Source: Limonium bicolor
Taxonomy: Eukaryota > Streptophyta > Magnoliopsida > Caryophyllales > Plumbaginaceae
Length of the DNA stretch: 64,000 bases
Assembly: GCA_023374045.1 (NCBI GenBank)
Contig: CM041781.1
Span: 144,638,982-144,702,981, forward strand
Direction: 5' to 3'
Shown: one piece after another, positions 13,101 through 24,650 of the stretch
Layout: each line of letters begins with the position of its first letter
Numbering within the stretch: the stretch's first letter is position 1
Notes under the pieces: model-generated
The model's input: only the letters and a program-made list of their open reading frames with translations
What the model was told of the DNA's origin: nothing
Database searches by the model: none
Translations under genes and position numbers: made by a program

Positions 13101-14749
13101 TGTTCGAGAATTGCTCGAGGACATATATGGACAGGATAAGTGGACTCCGGTGACAGGTATGGTTTTCTTGCAACCTGCGTCCTACCGGATTAACCGGCTT
13201 GTATGCCAATGTGTTTTTCTGTATGTTTGCCACGTTGTAAGATAAAACATGTAATGAGTTTACAGTAATTCATATATGTGGCGTGTTCAACTCCGATACC
13301 ATTTAACCTCGGCAGTGTTAACCTTAGTTAACTGAGTCTAGGATCACATGAGAGTTCGGTATTCGGAGCAAACGACCCGTACCATGGGACGTACTAACCC
13401 GGCTATGCGTGTGTTAATTGTGTGTTATGTGTTTGTGAATGTAGGGATCTCCCTTGTGTGTTCAACCCAGTTGCAATACTGTATGTGTTGTTATGTGATA
13501 GGCTCCATAGTGGGGTTCTAACTAATATCTAAAGTGAGTATGTACTAACAGTAGTGAGGAATCCGGTTTGGCCGGTCGGCGTTGTTTGGGAGAGGGTATC
13601 CTTCCTAGCCTTACCCTTCTCTTTGTTATGGTTGTTTCCCTCACGGGTTATGATCTCCCATTAGCTTACTCCAAGCTTACTATTTGACTTATGATCGGTT
13701 TAGTGGGAACCTGTGTTTGTGTGGTGTGTTAGGGCCTCCAAACCCGAACCGCCTTAACTTAAGTTACTCGTCCAACTATTAGGACGGTAATGAGTGTTGG
13801 TGTTATTGTATAACGAGCTTATCATGAGACTGGCAACATTCTCGAGGCTCACCAGTGTGTTTGTGATGTTTGGGTCGGTTCCTAAGCGAACCATTCCCGT
13901 TGTGTTATGTGTTTTGTTGTGATGCAGTATTCATTGCGGTATTATGTTGTGTACGTAGAAACGTACCAAGTGTTGTTAAGTGTTGTAGTAGTGTGTGTAT
14001 AGGTTGTATAATGTGGAGTGTGTGTATAATGTGGAGTGTGTGGATCATGGATATGAATCCCAGTTTGTGATAAGAGGCGTTTAAGGACAACCCGATTTAA
14101 GGGTATGTGTCGCCTATTAAGGAAGTAGCTCCATCAGGAGGAACACTCTAGGGATGATGAATACCTTGAGTGACTTATTAAGTAAGGATGTATTATCCGG
14201 TTGTTGAGCCCATTGAGGCGAAATGTTAAGTGATTGTGTGTTTATTGTTACATGCATGATTTAATATAATCAACTGCATGTTAAGACGACAATTAGTTGT
14301 GCGTGGCCCGGTAGCATGTGGGCTGCGGGATTACCATACCAGCAAAGGTGCTGAGCCCCTTGGGGCCACCCCTTTCTCTTCTTTTCCTATTTCAGGTGCG
14401 AGGTGCTGGAAGCCGTTCGAGAGTAGGACGGGTAGTCATTGTACATGGGTAAACTTTTAAGTGTATGTATACAGTAGGTGTAGTAAGACCGATATTGTTG
14501 TCGGCACCAGTTTATAATACTCGGTATAGTTGATAAGGTGTATGTTATTGTTGTTATTAATGAAAAGGGACAAGGATGTATAGTTGCTCGGGAATTTAGC
14601 CCATCAGACCGGTACATTGTGTATGTATTAGCCTTGTTAGCCACGTGGGTGGCTAACGGCGTGTAACACCAGCAAGTTAAGTAATGTGATGAGATTTTTC
14701 TTCCGCTGCAGTGTATTGTAAGTATGTTAATGTTGGATGGGGTGTTACA
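10198..14749 (+). repeat. 3' LTR of LARD-1
   Basis: Full-length partner of 748-5279. Contains the second copy of the palindrome cluster (12588-12848) and of the acceptor-like block (ends 14395, 354 bp before the LTR end). Ends GGGGTGTTACA at 14749, followed by the resumed palindrome arm. Confidence 0.92.
12588..12848 (+). repeat. CpG-rich inverted-repeat cluster in LARD-1 3' LTR
   Basis: Better preserved copy of the cluster at 3119-3372, with units centred on GGACCGACCCAGA...TGGGTCGG and spacers containing AAAATGTT or CTGTAATGG. Confidence 0.85.
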
Positions 14750-14754
14750 GTTTT

Positions 14755-15164
14755 TCATGTAGTTTCTTTTAAAAGGTATGATGCACCCCACATTAACAAT
14801 GTGTGGCTAGTATTCCAATCGACTGCATACAATCTACAGACATTCATGTCCAAGTGTTTGAAGATTCTCCGACCTATTGATGTTCAAAACTGAAAGAAGA
14901 TGCGAATCCAATCCAAACTGAAGATGGAGAAGTGTCTACCTTCTCCACCTCCGTTTCCATCCATAAGTCATGAAACTCATCAACTGGGCGATCAGGTACC
15001 ACTTTATCTTCATATAGTCCCCCACGCCACCATATAATTGACTAAGTTTCCTCTTATCCTCCTCATACCACTATTCTAGAAAACCGTTTTCTTCATTCAA
15101 GGTTATGAAGTATGCCGGTAATTCGTTAATCACCACCGGACTCTACTTCGTGGAAGCCTCACTT
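14755..15164 (-). repeat. Right arm of the palindrome, outer part (after the LTR insertion)
   Basis: Matches the reverse complement of 1-412 with scattered substitutions and indels. TTTCATGTAGTTTC directly after the 3' LTR faces GAAACTAGATGAAA near 400-414. Together with 603-747 it shows the palindrome existed before LARD-1 inserted. Confidence 0.88.
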
Positions 15165-16989
15165 ATCTATTTATCCAATTTCTTCAACCTCTCTGTTTAT
15201 GAGTTCTCATTCATCCTTTCATCTGTATCTGTCTCTGTCTCTTTTGTACCATGTTTTTCTTCTTCTGTCTCTTTTGTATCAGTAGAAGAATCATCATGAT
15301 CGTCGGTACTTTCATCTTCAACAGACGCAGCAACCGTCTACATCGGCCAAATTCGTCTGACTTTTTATCCGATTTTCTCTGTGATGTTTCAGTGCTGTCC
15401 AGTTCTGATTGTTCGGTCTACTGAAGCTTCTACATCATACATACTAGTAAGAGGTGACTAAAGGAATAAAAAAGAATAGAAGAAATGTCGTGAGGGAAAA
15501 TAAAGTTAGTGGGCCCGTCCGAGTTCAATTTTTTTTATTATAGGTTGATGACGATCGAAGGTCATAGGTGCTAGCCAAAAAATGTAAAGGGCTACTAAAA
15601 TAATAACTACAAGAAATTAAGAAGCTGTAAGTAGTGCTAGAGGTCTCTAATATGGCCAATGGTGGTCATATAGATTTCCAAAACATTAGAGGGTTAATTG
15701 GAATGCCTAGCTTGACCGGATAACAAATCTGAGAAGAATGTGAAGGAACTTATAAGTTTTTGATGTTGGTATTGGTAGAAACGTAGATATACTTCTGGGT
15801 GGATGTTAAGGTAAAAGCAAGATGGGGAAGGGGAATACGTCAGGCAAGCTGTCGTAATGCTATATCTTTGTAACTAATTAATACATCCTATAGTCATCTA
15901 ATATTTGCACCCTAGGTTATAATATAATATAATATATAGCATTAATTAATACACCCAATAATCATCTAACCAAATTAATTTCACCATATATACTATATTT
16001 GTATGCATGCCGAAACACAATATATTACACATTAATTCCCAAGTCCATTAATTGTACAACCAGCAAGTAAAAATCTGCACATAGTACAACAATATGCGCC
16101 CTTGATTAACAACAATCAACACATAGTAAAAACCAGCAAGTCCATTGGTCTGCATGCAAAATTATTCCCAAACACACGTGTGTACACTTTATTTCACGCC
16201 TTTAATCCCAAACAAACAGAGTATATATGTTCCTGATTAATTAACAAGTTTGGTTTGCAACCACACATAGGTTAACAACAAATGCGCGCGCCACAGTTTG
16301 GTTTGCATGCAAAATTATTCCCAAACAATACACACACAATATATTTCACGCCTTAATCCCAAACAAACAGATGCCTTAACCCCAAACAAACAGAGCATGT
16401 ATTTTCCTGATTAAGAAGTTTGGTTTGCAAAAATACCTCATCAGCCCAAGAATAGAGCCGAAAGATCTAGCGCACATGTATGTTGTTCCTTTCGCTAGTT
16501 GGGGTTGTAATCTAGAGGCGCCGTGCGTGCGACAGGGCATGTATGTCCTGTTCAATCGTGCGATTTTGCAAACATTAATTACTAATCGAAAGATTATATA
16601 TATGACAAAAAAGGATAGGCATGCATATATATGTATATATCTGTTCGCAGATTGAGGGCAAAATTACGCGAGAGGCGCCGATATCGATCTACGCATGCAT
16701 GTGGCCTCGCCTGCCTTCATCGCCCCAATGTCGGATGATAGAAGATCGATTATCGGGAGGGAAGAGAAAGAGGCACGGCGGCGGCAAATATTGTGATGTT
16801 TCTGGGTACTGGTTTCGATTGAGAGGAGATAAAACGGAAAGAGCGAGGTTTTTTGCAGAGGGAGAGCAAGGTTTACATGGAGTGAGAGCGAGGTTTATAG
16901 AGAGTGGGTGGGTAGGGGAACAGTCGTGATTAGACTGATGAGAAGATTGAGCGGGAGGGCGAAAACTGTTTATAATTTAGGTAACATAA
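15165..16989 (-). other. CACTA body without recognised domain
   Basis: The minus strand near 15200-15360 reads as an acidic, Asp/Glu/Thr-rich stretch with stops, which could be a decayed protein fragment. The rest is AT-rich with a tandem repeat (16135-16440), then a GC-richer stretch (16660-16930) that could be a decayed promoter or 5' exon of the transposon gene on the minus strand. I recognise no transposase motif. Confidence 0.4.
16135..16440 (+). repeat. Two direct repeats of about 150 bp
   Basis: GCATGCAAAATTATTCCCAA occurs near 16151 and 16303. Each is followed by CACA-rich sequence, TTTCACGCC, CCCAAACAAACAGA, a CCTGATTAA motif and TTTGGTTTGCA. The second copy has an extra CCCAAACAAACAGA. 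Confidence 0.75.
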
Positions 16990-17279
16990 AGAACGCTCCA
17001 CTTAAGAAGCGTTTTTTATGCTACTTACGATCAGCATAAAGAACGCTTCTTAGCAGAAGCGTTCTTTATGTTATCGCGTCCAAAGACTAAAAATGCTTCT
17101 TTTGAGAAGCGTTTTTTATACATATCTCTTATAGAACGCTTCGTAAGCAAGCGTTGTTTTTGTCTTTGGGCGCAATAACATAAACAACGCTTTCTAAGCA
17201 AAGTGTTTATTAAGATGTCCCACCTATTATAAAAAAAACGATTTACAATATAACCGTTTTTAAAGAGGCGTTGTTTATT
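16990..17279 (-). repeat. CACTA subterminal repeat region
   Basis: At least six copies, in both orientations, of AAGAAGCG or AACGCTTCTT, often as CATAAAGAACGCTTCTTAG facing AGCGTTCTTTATG. In known CACTA elements such subterminal motifs bind the transposon's own DNA-binding protein; here that is inferred from position and form. Confidence 0.75.
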
Positions 17280-17297
17280 CTTTTTTTTCTAGCAGTG
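17280..17297 (-). repeat. CACTA terminal inverted repeat (right end)
   Basis: Minus strand CACTGCTAGAAAAAAAAG. The next plus-strand bases (CCTTCACATGTC) are the interrupted LTR of the AlkB element, matching 41894 onward. Confidence 0.85.
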
Positions 17298-17555
17298 CCT
17301 TCACATGTCTGAAAATTTCTACTCATGGGGCTTCATTTGTATGCCTTGTTCTAGCTTGTTTTCTATTCTCCAAGGGCTAGAGGAGGTCCTTATTGATTCA
17401 TATCCAAGCCTACATTCATACTTCAAGGTAAAATACTCATTTAAATACCTTAAAACACATTTTTTAACCTAGGGTTTGCTCCTTAAGGTTAGTGTATTGT
17501 CTAGCACTCATTAGAGTCATTTGATATTGATTAGAACATTGGCAAGGAGAATTTC
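17298..17555 (+). repeat. 5' LTR of the AlkB element, first visible piece
   Basis: Aligns with 41894-42151 of the 3' LTR. Interrupted after GGAGAATTTC by the solo LTR; the uninterrupted site in the 3' LTR reads GAGAATTTGGTTTGTGACC. Confidence 0.88.
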
Positions 17556-17859
17556 TGAAATACCTCGAGTAATTACCACTTTAAATTAGTGAAGTTTAAA
17601 TTAAATTATGTGCAATAATTACCATGAAACATTATGGTATTTTAAATATAGATTCAAACGGATGCTTAATCGCATGTACATATCGGTGCGTAAAACAAAT
17701 ACCACTAGTGCGCCCAATAAATTGTATGAACATCCTATATACCTTGGCCGAATTATAATCGTAAACAAAAACTCATAGGTATACACGTCTCTAAACCGAA
17801 GATGTTATGATTAATAATGCGACGCAAACATGAAAACGTCGATATAGTCACCCGTATAT

Positions 17860-18075
17860 TTATATATATATACATACGTACAACCAACGATATAATATCA
17901 CCACGTTACGTGCATAAGTAATAACGTGACGTAATACAGCAGTCGCGTAAATATATATATATATATATGTATAACTAAAACGCGACAAAATAAAATAGTC
18001 GCACATATATATATAGGTATAATCAACAACGTGACAAGATAAAATACTTACATATATGTATATGTATGTAACAAT
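17860..18075 (+). repeat. AT-rich dinucleotide tracts
   Basis: Runs of TATATATATA and ACATATATGTATATG separated by short CGCGACA/ACGTGAC-containing pieces (GTCGCG, ACGTGAC). No gene seen. Confidence 0.7.
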
Positions 18076-18141
18076 GATAAAATAGGTATGTATATACACT
18101 TATGCAAAGAAAAAAGAGAGAAAAAAAGAAAGATCAAACCT

Positions 18142-18216
18142 ATTCTAGCCGGGATTCGAACCCGGTACCTCTCGTACCCCTCCTGAACGCTTTAACCAGT
18201 TGAGCTATGCTCGAAT
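18142..18216 (-). pseudogene. tRNA-derived sequence (tRNA pseudogene or SINE head)
   Basis: On the minus strand, an A-box-like TAGCTCAACTGG (18196-18207) and a perfect B box GGTTCGAATCC (18152-18162) are 33 nt apart. There is a complete T arm (CCGGG/CCCGG), a usable D stem, and end segments ATTCGAG/CTAGAAT that pair with one mismatch. The anticodon arm does not fold, so it is not a working tRNA. A run of T follows downstream, as after Pol III genes. It could be a decayed tRNA or the head of a SINE. Confidence 0.65.
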
Positions 18217-18249
18217 TCGGTAACAAATACCCACCTAACTAAACTAGTA

Positions 18250-19800
18250 TCGAGACCGATAAAGTAATGGCAGATAAAAAAAAGAGAAGGAAACCTGCCT
18301 CTCCTGGAATTACCGAAAAGACAGGAGATACACTTCAACACCCTCTTCTGATTTTAACTCTTATAATGCAACTGATTCTCTTGGAACTTGGGAGCATTAT
18401 CTACCTAGCTTAATCCTGAAACCATCCCTCTCCTATGACTAGGTAAACTGGTAGTAGTAGCACTCCAAGACAAAGAGAACAAAGAAACAAAAAATGTACA
18501 TGAACCCGACTTGGTAGTGCTGCTGTCGATTTCAGTCAAAGAAAAAAATTTAGGAACCTGGTCTTCAGTCGAGACCACACATGTTGCTGTTTTCCTTGTC
18601 CTAACCTCAGTCAAAGAGACATTCCCCTTGGAACCCCAGCCATATTAAATAAATCTTACATGCCCATACTCCCTTGATACTTGAAGACCATAAACACAAT
18701 CTGTGTGTTTTCTGATTTCGATTGAAACAACCAGAACACAATTCTGGTGCATCAGGAGTAGTGTCCCAATACTCCACCCTTGCTGTCTGATATTGCAAAT
18801 AACTCAATGTCAGTCAAGCCATACTCTAGTGCCAATTTCTAGTACTAGAAAATCAGACAAGAGGGCAGCTGCTCACGTGGGAGTTTGAGCACTCCAAACT
18901 TCCACAAACTCCTCATTGAAACTTCCACCCACCAGCAACTAATTAGTTCTGCATTCAGTCTCCTTTTTGCTCCATTCCTGAATGCACGCCTGCACTATTT
19001 CTCGGCTCTTTCTCTTACAGTTGTTGTTGGTGCCTTGCGTGCAGTAAGCTCTTCTTTCCCATTCTGATTCTTTTGATTTGAACTCCTACTCTTGAATCTT
19101 CCTACCTCTGCAACTGTACCTCAATTTCTTTGTTTCCTCTTCATGTATGTCCGATAATGCTGAAGTGTTGAGCCTCTGAAAGTTCAGAAACAGAACACTA
19201 AGAGAAGGACAACTACTAGAGGTAAATTATGCTCCAGGAAGTTCTTTTCTCCTTCGACTCCTACCAGTCCGAAAATGGACTTCCCTCTCACTCATTTCTT
19301 CGTATCTTATGCATGGATCCATCAAGCAACCACACCGTGAAACAGATCCTCCTTTTTCTCTGGCTTGTGTCTGTCGCAAACTGCCATTCATTTTTCTCCT
19401 CATGTACTACATGAAACTTCCTTGCAGTTTCTCTGGGCCTTGTTGAAAATTCCTTGAGTAAAAGCTGCTCAAACGTTCCTGGAACACATAACCAGAAGGT
19501 GAGCACCTGAAACAATTTTCCCCACCATTTCACCCACTGCTTCTCTGGAGTACCAAGTCTAACTTCTGAGAAATTTCATTCAGTGCTGTCGAGTGACCAA
19601 GGTGCAAAGGGTCTTGCGGTGTGCCAAAGATCAACTAAGGGAAATCAACCAAGCTATCACAGGGGTGAGTTATTTCTAAACTGATACCCTGATCAGAAAC
19701 AAAAAAAATGTCAAGTTCCATCTATTAAGCGTTTCTAATTTAGAAGCCTTATTTCTGTATAACTAAGTCTAGGAGGGTTACTGGAATTTTAGTGGTGGGA
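18250..19800 (+). other. Part of solo LTR; nothing recognised
   Basis: AT-rich with CT-rich stretches near 18950-19150 and 19350-19550. No open frame above 81 codons, no domain, no clear repeat boundary. Confidence 0.5.
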
Positions 19801-19979
19801 TGATGAATCTAACACAAAACTAATACACCCAACTAATCTATAAATACTTGGGGGAAAACCAGAACCTAGCTAGATCGTGAACAGAAAGGAAATCATAGAA
19901 AAGGAAAGAAATATATCAGTTTCCCAGCTTGCAAAGTCTCCTTCTGTTTCAGTATACTAAAATGTCTCAGCGGTTAAGA

Positions 19980-22960
19980 GGACTGTCTAGGCAGTTGCTG
20001 GATTAAGACATAGCTGGAACACTTAATCAAGTAAGTGGGTGCTTTGGGATGAATTGAAAAAAAAAACAAGTTCATGGATTGACAGTAAGGAAAGTAAGAA
20101 AGTTATCAGGTTTTGGAGATTTCAGATTTTTCAGTTTCAGTTTCCAGTTCTAGTTTCAGTATAAACACGTTTCAGAGCATTAATAAAGTTGCTTTTTGGG
20201 TTGTTCTTACGCTTAAAATCATGATAAAACATTAACTAAGTGGGTACAAAGTTGGGAGGAGTTGTAAGTCAGCCTAGAAAAGAAACATAAGTAAACAACA
20301 GAAGAAATGCATGAGTTAGTTATCAGTTTTGAATGTTTGGATTTCTGTTTTCAGTAACAGAATCTGTGCAAGGAAGTTTAGAGGTGCAGACCTGATTCTT
20401 GGAATTGGTTTAAGGTTAGGGCTATGTTAGGATAAATAACTAGCTAGCTAGAAAAACTAGGGGAGATTGGAACCCAAATTTGTAAACAAACTGAATCAAG
20501 GAAGCTCAGCCACATTTTCAGGTTTTACATGTTCATCAGTTTCGTGTTTCAGTTAGTTAGTTCTGAAACCTCTTGTTTCAGTAAATGTTAGTTCAGTAGC
20601 CATAACAATATTGTCTTGAGGGTTAGAACTATACTAAAACTCTTAACTCAGCAGCTAAACACCTGAGGGAAACTGAAATGAGATTGAAAAACAAGAAAGG
20701 AACAGAAGACTAACTACACCAACTATATATTTCCAGTTTCAGCTTTTAGTTTCTAAAATTTTTGTTTCAGTAAAGAGAGAGCCAACAGCAGTAACAATAC
20801 AGTCTTGGGTTTGTCTTGGGAGTTAAAACTGCATTAAGTTTCCAACTGCACAGCTAAACCAATTGAGGGAAAAAAAAACCAGATTAATGAACAATAAGGA
20901 AATAGAAGAAGAAGTAGCAATTTGTTTCTGGTTTCTTTCTTTTCAGTTTCTGAATTCCTTGGTTTCTGTACAAACACGTTTTAGTAGGAGTAACAGTGTT
21001 GTACTGGGTTTGTTTGGGGTTGAAACCCTGAATTAACTCTAAGTTAAGTGACTAGACAATCTAGGGATAAACCAGAAACCAAATTTAGGAGCAGACAGCA
21101 TCAGAGAAACTCAGTCACATTTTCTGTTTTTCATTTTATCAGTTTCTGTATAAAGGAACTACGGTAGAGTTATCAGTGGGTACTAGGTTGTTTTAAGTTT
21201 AAAACTCTTACCTAAACACTTAACTAAGTAAGTAAGTGCTTTGGGATAAGTTGAAAACAAACTTGTGAGCAAACAGAAAAGAAAAAAGAAAGAATGAGGT
21301 GTATCAGTTTTTTTTTTCTATCTTGAGTTTTCTGCGACAATGCAGTTTCGGTATAATGGCTTTTCAGTGGTTTTAACTTACTTCCTTGTGTCTGTTTTGA
21401 ATTTTAAATCGTGATAAAAACACTCAACCAAGTGGTTAAGTCATGGGGGAAAATTAAAAGTCAAATAGATAGACAAAAAGAAAGATACAGGAGACACCAT
21501 GGGTTTGTGTTTTTCAGTTTTTCCAGTTTTCCTAGTATTTGTGTAAAGTGTTTTTCAGTGGGAAAGGTCGTGCTGTTGGAGGTGGGGGTTGTGTTGAGTT
21601 TAAAAGACTGACTACACACCTAGCTAAATAGGCAGACAGATTGGGAGACAGGTTAATAACTAACCAAAAAGAAATCAAAGAGAAGTTGTCAGTTTCAGTT
21701 TTTCCCAGTTTCAGGAATTTTGTTGTTTCATTATAAGCAACATTCAGTAGTAATAACAGTGTTGTCATGGATCTGTTTTTAAGTTAAAACCAATATAACA
21801 CACTTAACTAAGTAGATGGGTACCTTGGGACAGGTGGGAAGACCAATTAACAACTAAACAGAAAGGCTATAGAGGAGATACAAAAAGTAATTATTTTTAG
21901 TTTTCTTGCAGTATATCATTTGCTGTATAATGGGGTTTTCAGGTGTGATCACAGTGTTGCTTCGACTTGACCTTGAGTGAAAAACCTTGCTGGACCATTA
22001 GCTATGAAGCTAAACAATCCGAAGAGAATTGAAAATCAGGATAGGCAACAGAAGAGGAAAATAAAAGTAAAACCAAATCAGATTCTGGTTTATGATGTCA
22101 GTGTTCTGAGTATAGAGTTTTCATGGACATTGTCTAGGTTATTTGGCTTTGTTATCAAATTCAAAAGCTTTATAACACACTCAACCACGTGAGTAAATGG
22201 GTGGGAGAATCTAGAAGTCAAATATGAGAACAAAGAAAAAGGAGACAAATGAGGATATATCAGTTCATATTTCAGTTTTCTGTTATGATTGTTCACTGTA
22301 TAACTGAATTACAGATGTGTTAAAAGTGTTGTGTTTGGTTAATAATCCACCCAAATCGTTGCTAATACACTCAGATAGATTGGGATATTCATGGGGGAGG
22401 TTAGGAGACCGTCAAACAAACATAAAAGACGGAAGGAAGAGGAAGAGGTTATGCATAGGTTTTTGTTTTCTGTTTTTTGATTTTGGTTTCAGATTTTAGT
22501 AGTTGCTGTTTGTGTTATTAAGTACTGAAGTTAGTGAGTGCCTTAGTGGTTTAGTCTTGGGTTTAAAACATGATTAACACCCATATTCAGTGGGGTAAAT
22601 ACTGTGAGAAGGAATTAACTATCGGTTGAACTAACTAGGAACAAGAACCAAGAAGAAATATGTAAGTGTGGCTTCAGATTTCAATAATGTTGCAGCTTCT
22701 GTATAACCGGGTTACAACGGTATTATAAGCGTGATTCTAGTTTAATAATGAACCCAAATAATAGATAATAAATATAGCTGGGTTAGCGAGGAATGTTGAG
22801 AGGGTTAGACATCAATTACTACATTTAAAGTGAACTTGGTTAAGGTATTACATGGGAATTATGTTTCAGATTTAGAACTTTTAGGGTTCTGTATAAATAG
22901 GTTTTAGGGGTATTTTAAAGGATATATTATTATGATAATTGCTAACCTACTTAGCTAAGG
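19980..22960 (+). repeat. Degenerate tandem array of about 195 bp units, about 15 copies
   Basis: A recurrent pattern: CAGTTTCAG-type pyrimidine/CAG run, then CTGTATAA, then AGTAACAGTGTTGT...GGTTTG, then AAGTTAAAAC...CACTTAACTAAGTAAGTGGG, then GGGA and an A-rich part. The GGTTTG-AAAAC landmark recurs near 20200, 20405, 20600, 20790, 20985, 21165, 21370, 21560, 21750, 21945, 22125, 22310, 22520, 22720 and 22905, spacing 180-210 bp. Units are strongly diverged from one another. Confidence 0.8.
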
Positions 22961-24650
22961 TGGGGATACACCTTAGGTGAATTAAGTTCCTCCTTCATTA
23001 CACTTGTAAAATGTTGGTGCTTGGAATACTCTAAAACATTACCTAGAGGGAAGGACTTAGATAACGTGTGAGTTGACAAGGTAAATGTCCTAGGGGTAAG
23101 ATAAACCTAAGGTTACAACTTGGGAAAATTTCTAAGGGTTAATATAAGTTGAACAATCAAAAGTTCACCTAGGGAATAACACCCGGTCTAAATGAGATAA
23201 ACAAGAAAAGTGTCGTCACATGAAATCATTAACTGACACGTTATCTTTAATCAACGTTAGGGTCGTAACGAACGCAAACCGGGAACCCGTGTGTGAGACA
23301 ACACCTGCTTCTGATCCAGGTATGGATATGTGTGGTCCGTATGTTGCCGTGTTACACGGCTTGTGTGGTGTGTGTCGGGTTTGACAATGACCATAAGACT
23401 AAAGCATGAAATTGGATTGCTTGTCGTGACTTGTTTATATGCTTGTTATATATATCATTGTTCCATATTACTTGCGCGCACACAGTAGTTTAGTCCCTTC
23501 TCGTTGATGAAACCTTGAGATGAAACACAACGAATTACGTAAACAAAGCAAGGAGCTATATAAAGGGAACACTCCTCTTAAACTATAGAGGACTTCTAAT
23601 GACACCCACTATGGTGTCGAACTTATAATGGTAATGAATAGTAAAATACGAGTTGGTGGAACACATCTTGGGGTCTTGAGGTGACCCCGCTTTCTCAACG
23701 CATGACGCCGGGGATGAAGGATTAGCTGTGGAGAAGACGTTCTTCAACTTCTGGTGATAAAAGAATTCACAACTAACCCTTAAAGAATCAAGGAAAGATT
23801 GGCACCTACATGATATGGTCACGGGATCTAAACTATATCCCCAGACTTGGTGCAAGGAAAGAGAAAGAAAATACACATTATGGGACAAGAGAAAAGAAAT
23901 GAAAACACACAACACTTGAATGATTCCATAGTGAGGATCATTGGTATAACATACCTATGAACACGTTTTATTATTTACATGATTGGTGTTGCTATACTAG
24001 AAGCTTGTTGTGCTTGGTTGCGTGTTTGATGTTGCTATGTTGCCAGTAAGTTATGCTTGGTTGCTTGTTGCTAATGCCTTGTTACCTTTAAGTGTTATGA
24101 TATCAAGATGTATTATGGTGTGCTTTACTGCCTTATTATAGCATGTAAATTGGACTTAATAATATTCGAACAAGTAGTCGTGTAGCCCTGCAACATACAG
24201 GCTACACATATTCATACTCAGCGTAGTTTGTTGAGTCCTTTACAACCCAATTTTTACAGGTATTGAGCCGGATGATAACGGAGCGTAGGCGGGATGACTA
24301 TCATGGGGGTAGCCTATTTGGGCAAGACTTTTAAGTAGACTGTTTTAATGTACGGGTTGTGACTATGTAGCACTAAACCTTGAATGTACGTTTCGGTTTG
24401 TGTTGTTTAATTAAGTACTTATGCTGTAGACTCTCGGTACTTGGTTGTATTTCATGTTGTACTTGGATTTGGTTAAGATAATTCTAGTCATTTAGACCGT
24501 AACTTGGTGTTGGTGGTGTGATTATGTCAACCACGTGGGTGGTTGGTGTTTGTGACACCCGGATGGAGTTGTGAATCTACTGCATAGACTTCTCGTGATA
24601 TCGTTCAGTGCATTGTTTGTACTGCGGTTGAGTTATTCGGGGGTGTTTCA

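Larger units (their letters stand above)
748..14749 (+). mobile_element. LARD-1: large non-coding LTR retrotransposon derivative
   Basis: Two near-identical LTRs of 4532 bp (748-5279) and 4552 bp (10198-14749) start TGAAATACCCC and end GTGTTACA. They bound a 4.9 kb internal domain that starts with an initiator tRNA-Met primer site and ends with a polypurine tract. No gag, protease, RT or integrase was found; the internal frames are short and on both strands. This matches the architecture known for LARDs (LTRs near 4.5 kb, several kb of conserved non-coding internal domain). Flanking 5-mers are ATTTT (743-747) and GTTTT (14750-14754), a duplication with one mismatch. It must borrow all proteins; the chromoviruses in this window share its terminal sequences and are plausible helpers (inference). 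Confidence 0.9.
1..17297 (-). mobile_element. CACTA (En/Spm-type) DNA transposon, right-hand part, left end outside window
   Basis: The right edge reads, on the minus strand, CACTGCTAGAAAAAAAAG, a typical plant CACTA terminal inverted repeat. It is preceded by about 300 bp of subterminal inverted motifs built on AAGAAGCG/CGCTTCTT. The base after the terminus (17298) resumes an LTR sequence that is uninterrupted in the sister LTR at 41894, so the edge is exact; the expected 3 bp target duplication would be CCT. No transposase domain was recognised. The body holds a long palindrome, itself split by an LTR element. Assigning everything from position 1 to this element is inference, because the left terminus is not in the window. 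Confidence 0.7.
17556..24650 (+). mobile_element. 7.1 kb solo LTR of a related family
   Basis: Starts TGAAATACCTCGAG and ends GGGGTGTTTCA, bordered by ATTTC on the left and GATTT on the right, matching the empty site GAATTTGG apart from one base at each edge. No primer site, polypurine tract, second LTR or coding domain was seen inside, so it is best read as a solo LTR left by LTR-LTR recombination. Near its 3' end it shares the acceptor-like block (TTTTTACAG ending 24259, 391 bp from the end) and a CCACGTGGGTGG motif with the LARD LTRs. Its unusual length is partly due to a tandem array. Confidence 0.75.

Noticed and set aside
15105..15299. 64-codon plus frame, Ser-rich
   Set aside because: It is the antisense of an acidic stretch in the palindrome arm and its flank; not preserved in the mirror copy.
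16425..16929. Two overlapping plus-strand frames (76 and 102 codons) in the CACTA body
   Set aside because: Opposite to the likely transposon gene direction, no domain, low complexity basic/Gly content.
18142..18216. Functional tRNA gene
   Set aside because: Anticodon stem cannot form and the acceptor stem needs an enlarged linker.
17556..24650. Full-length LTR element rather than solo LTR
   Set aside because: No repeated ends, primer site or polypurine tract inside; internal repetition is the 195 bp array.
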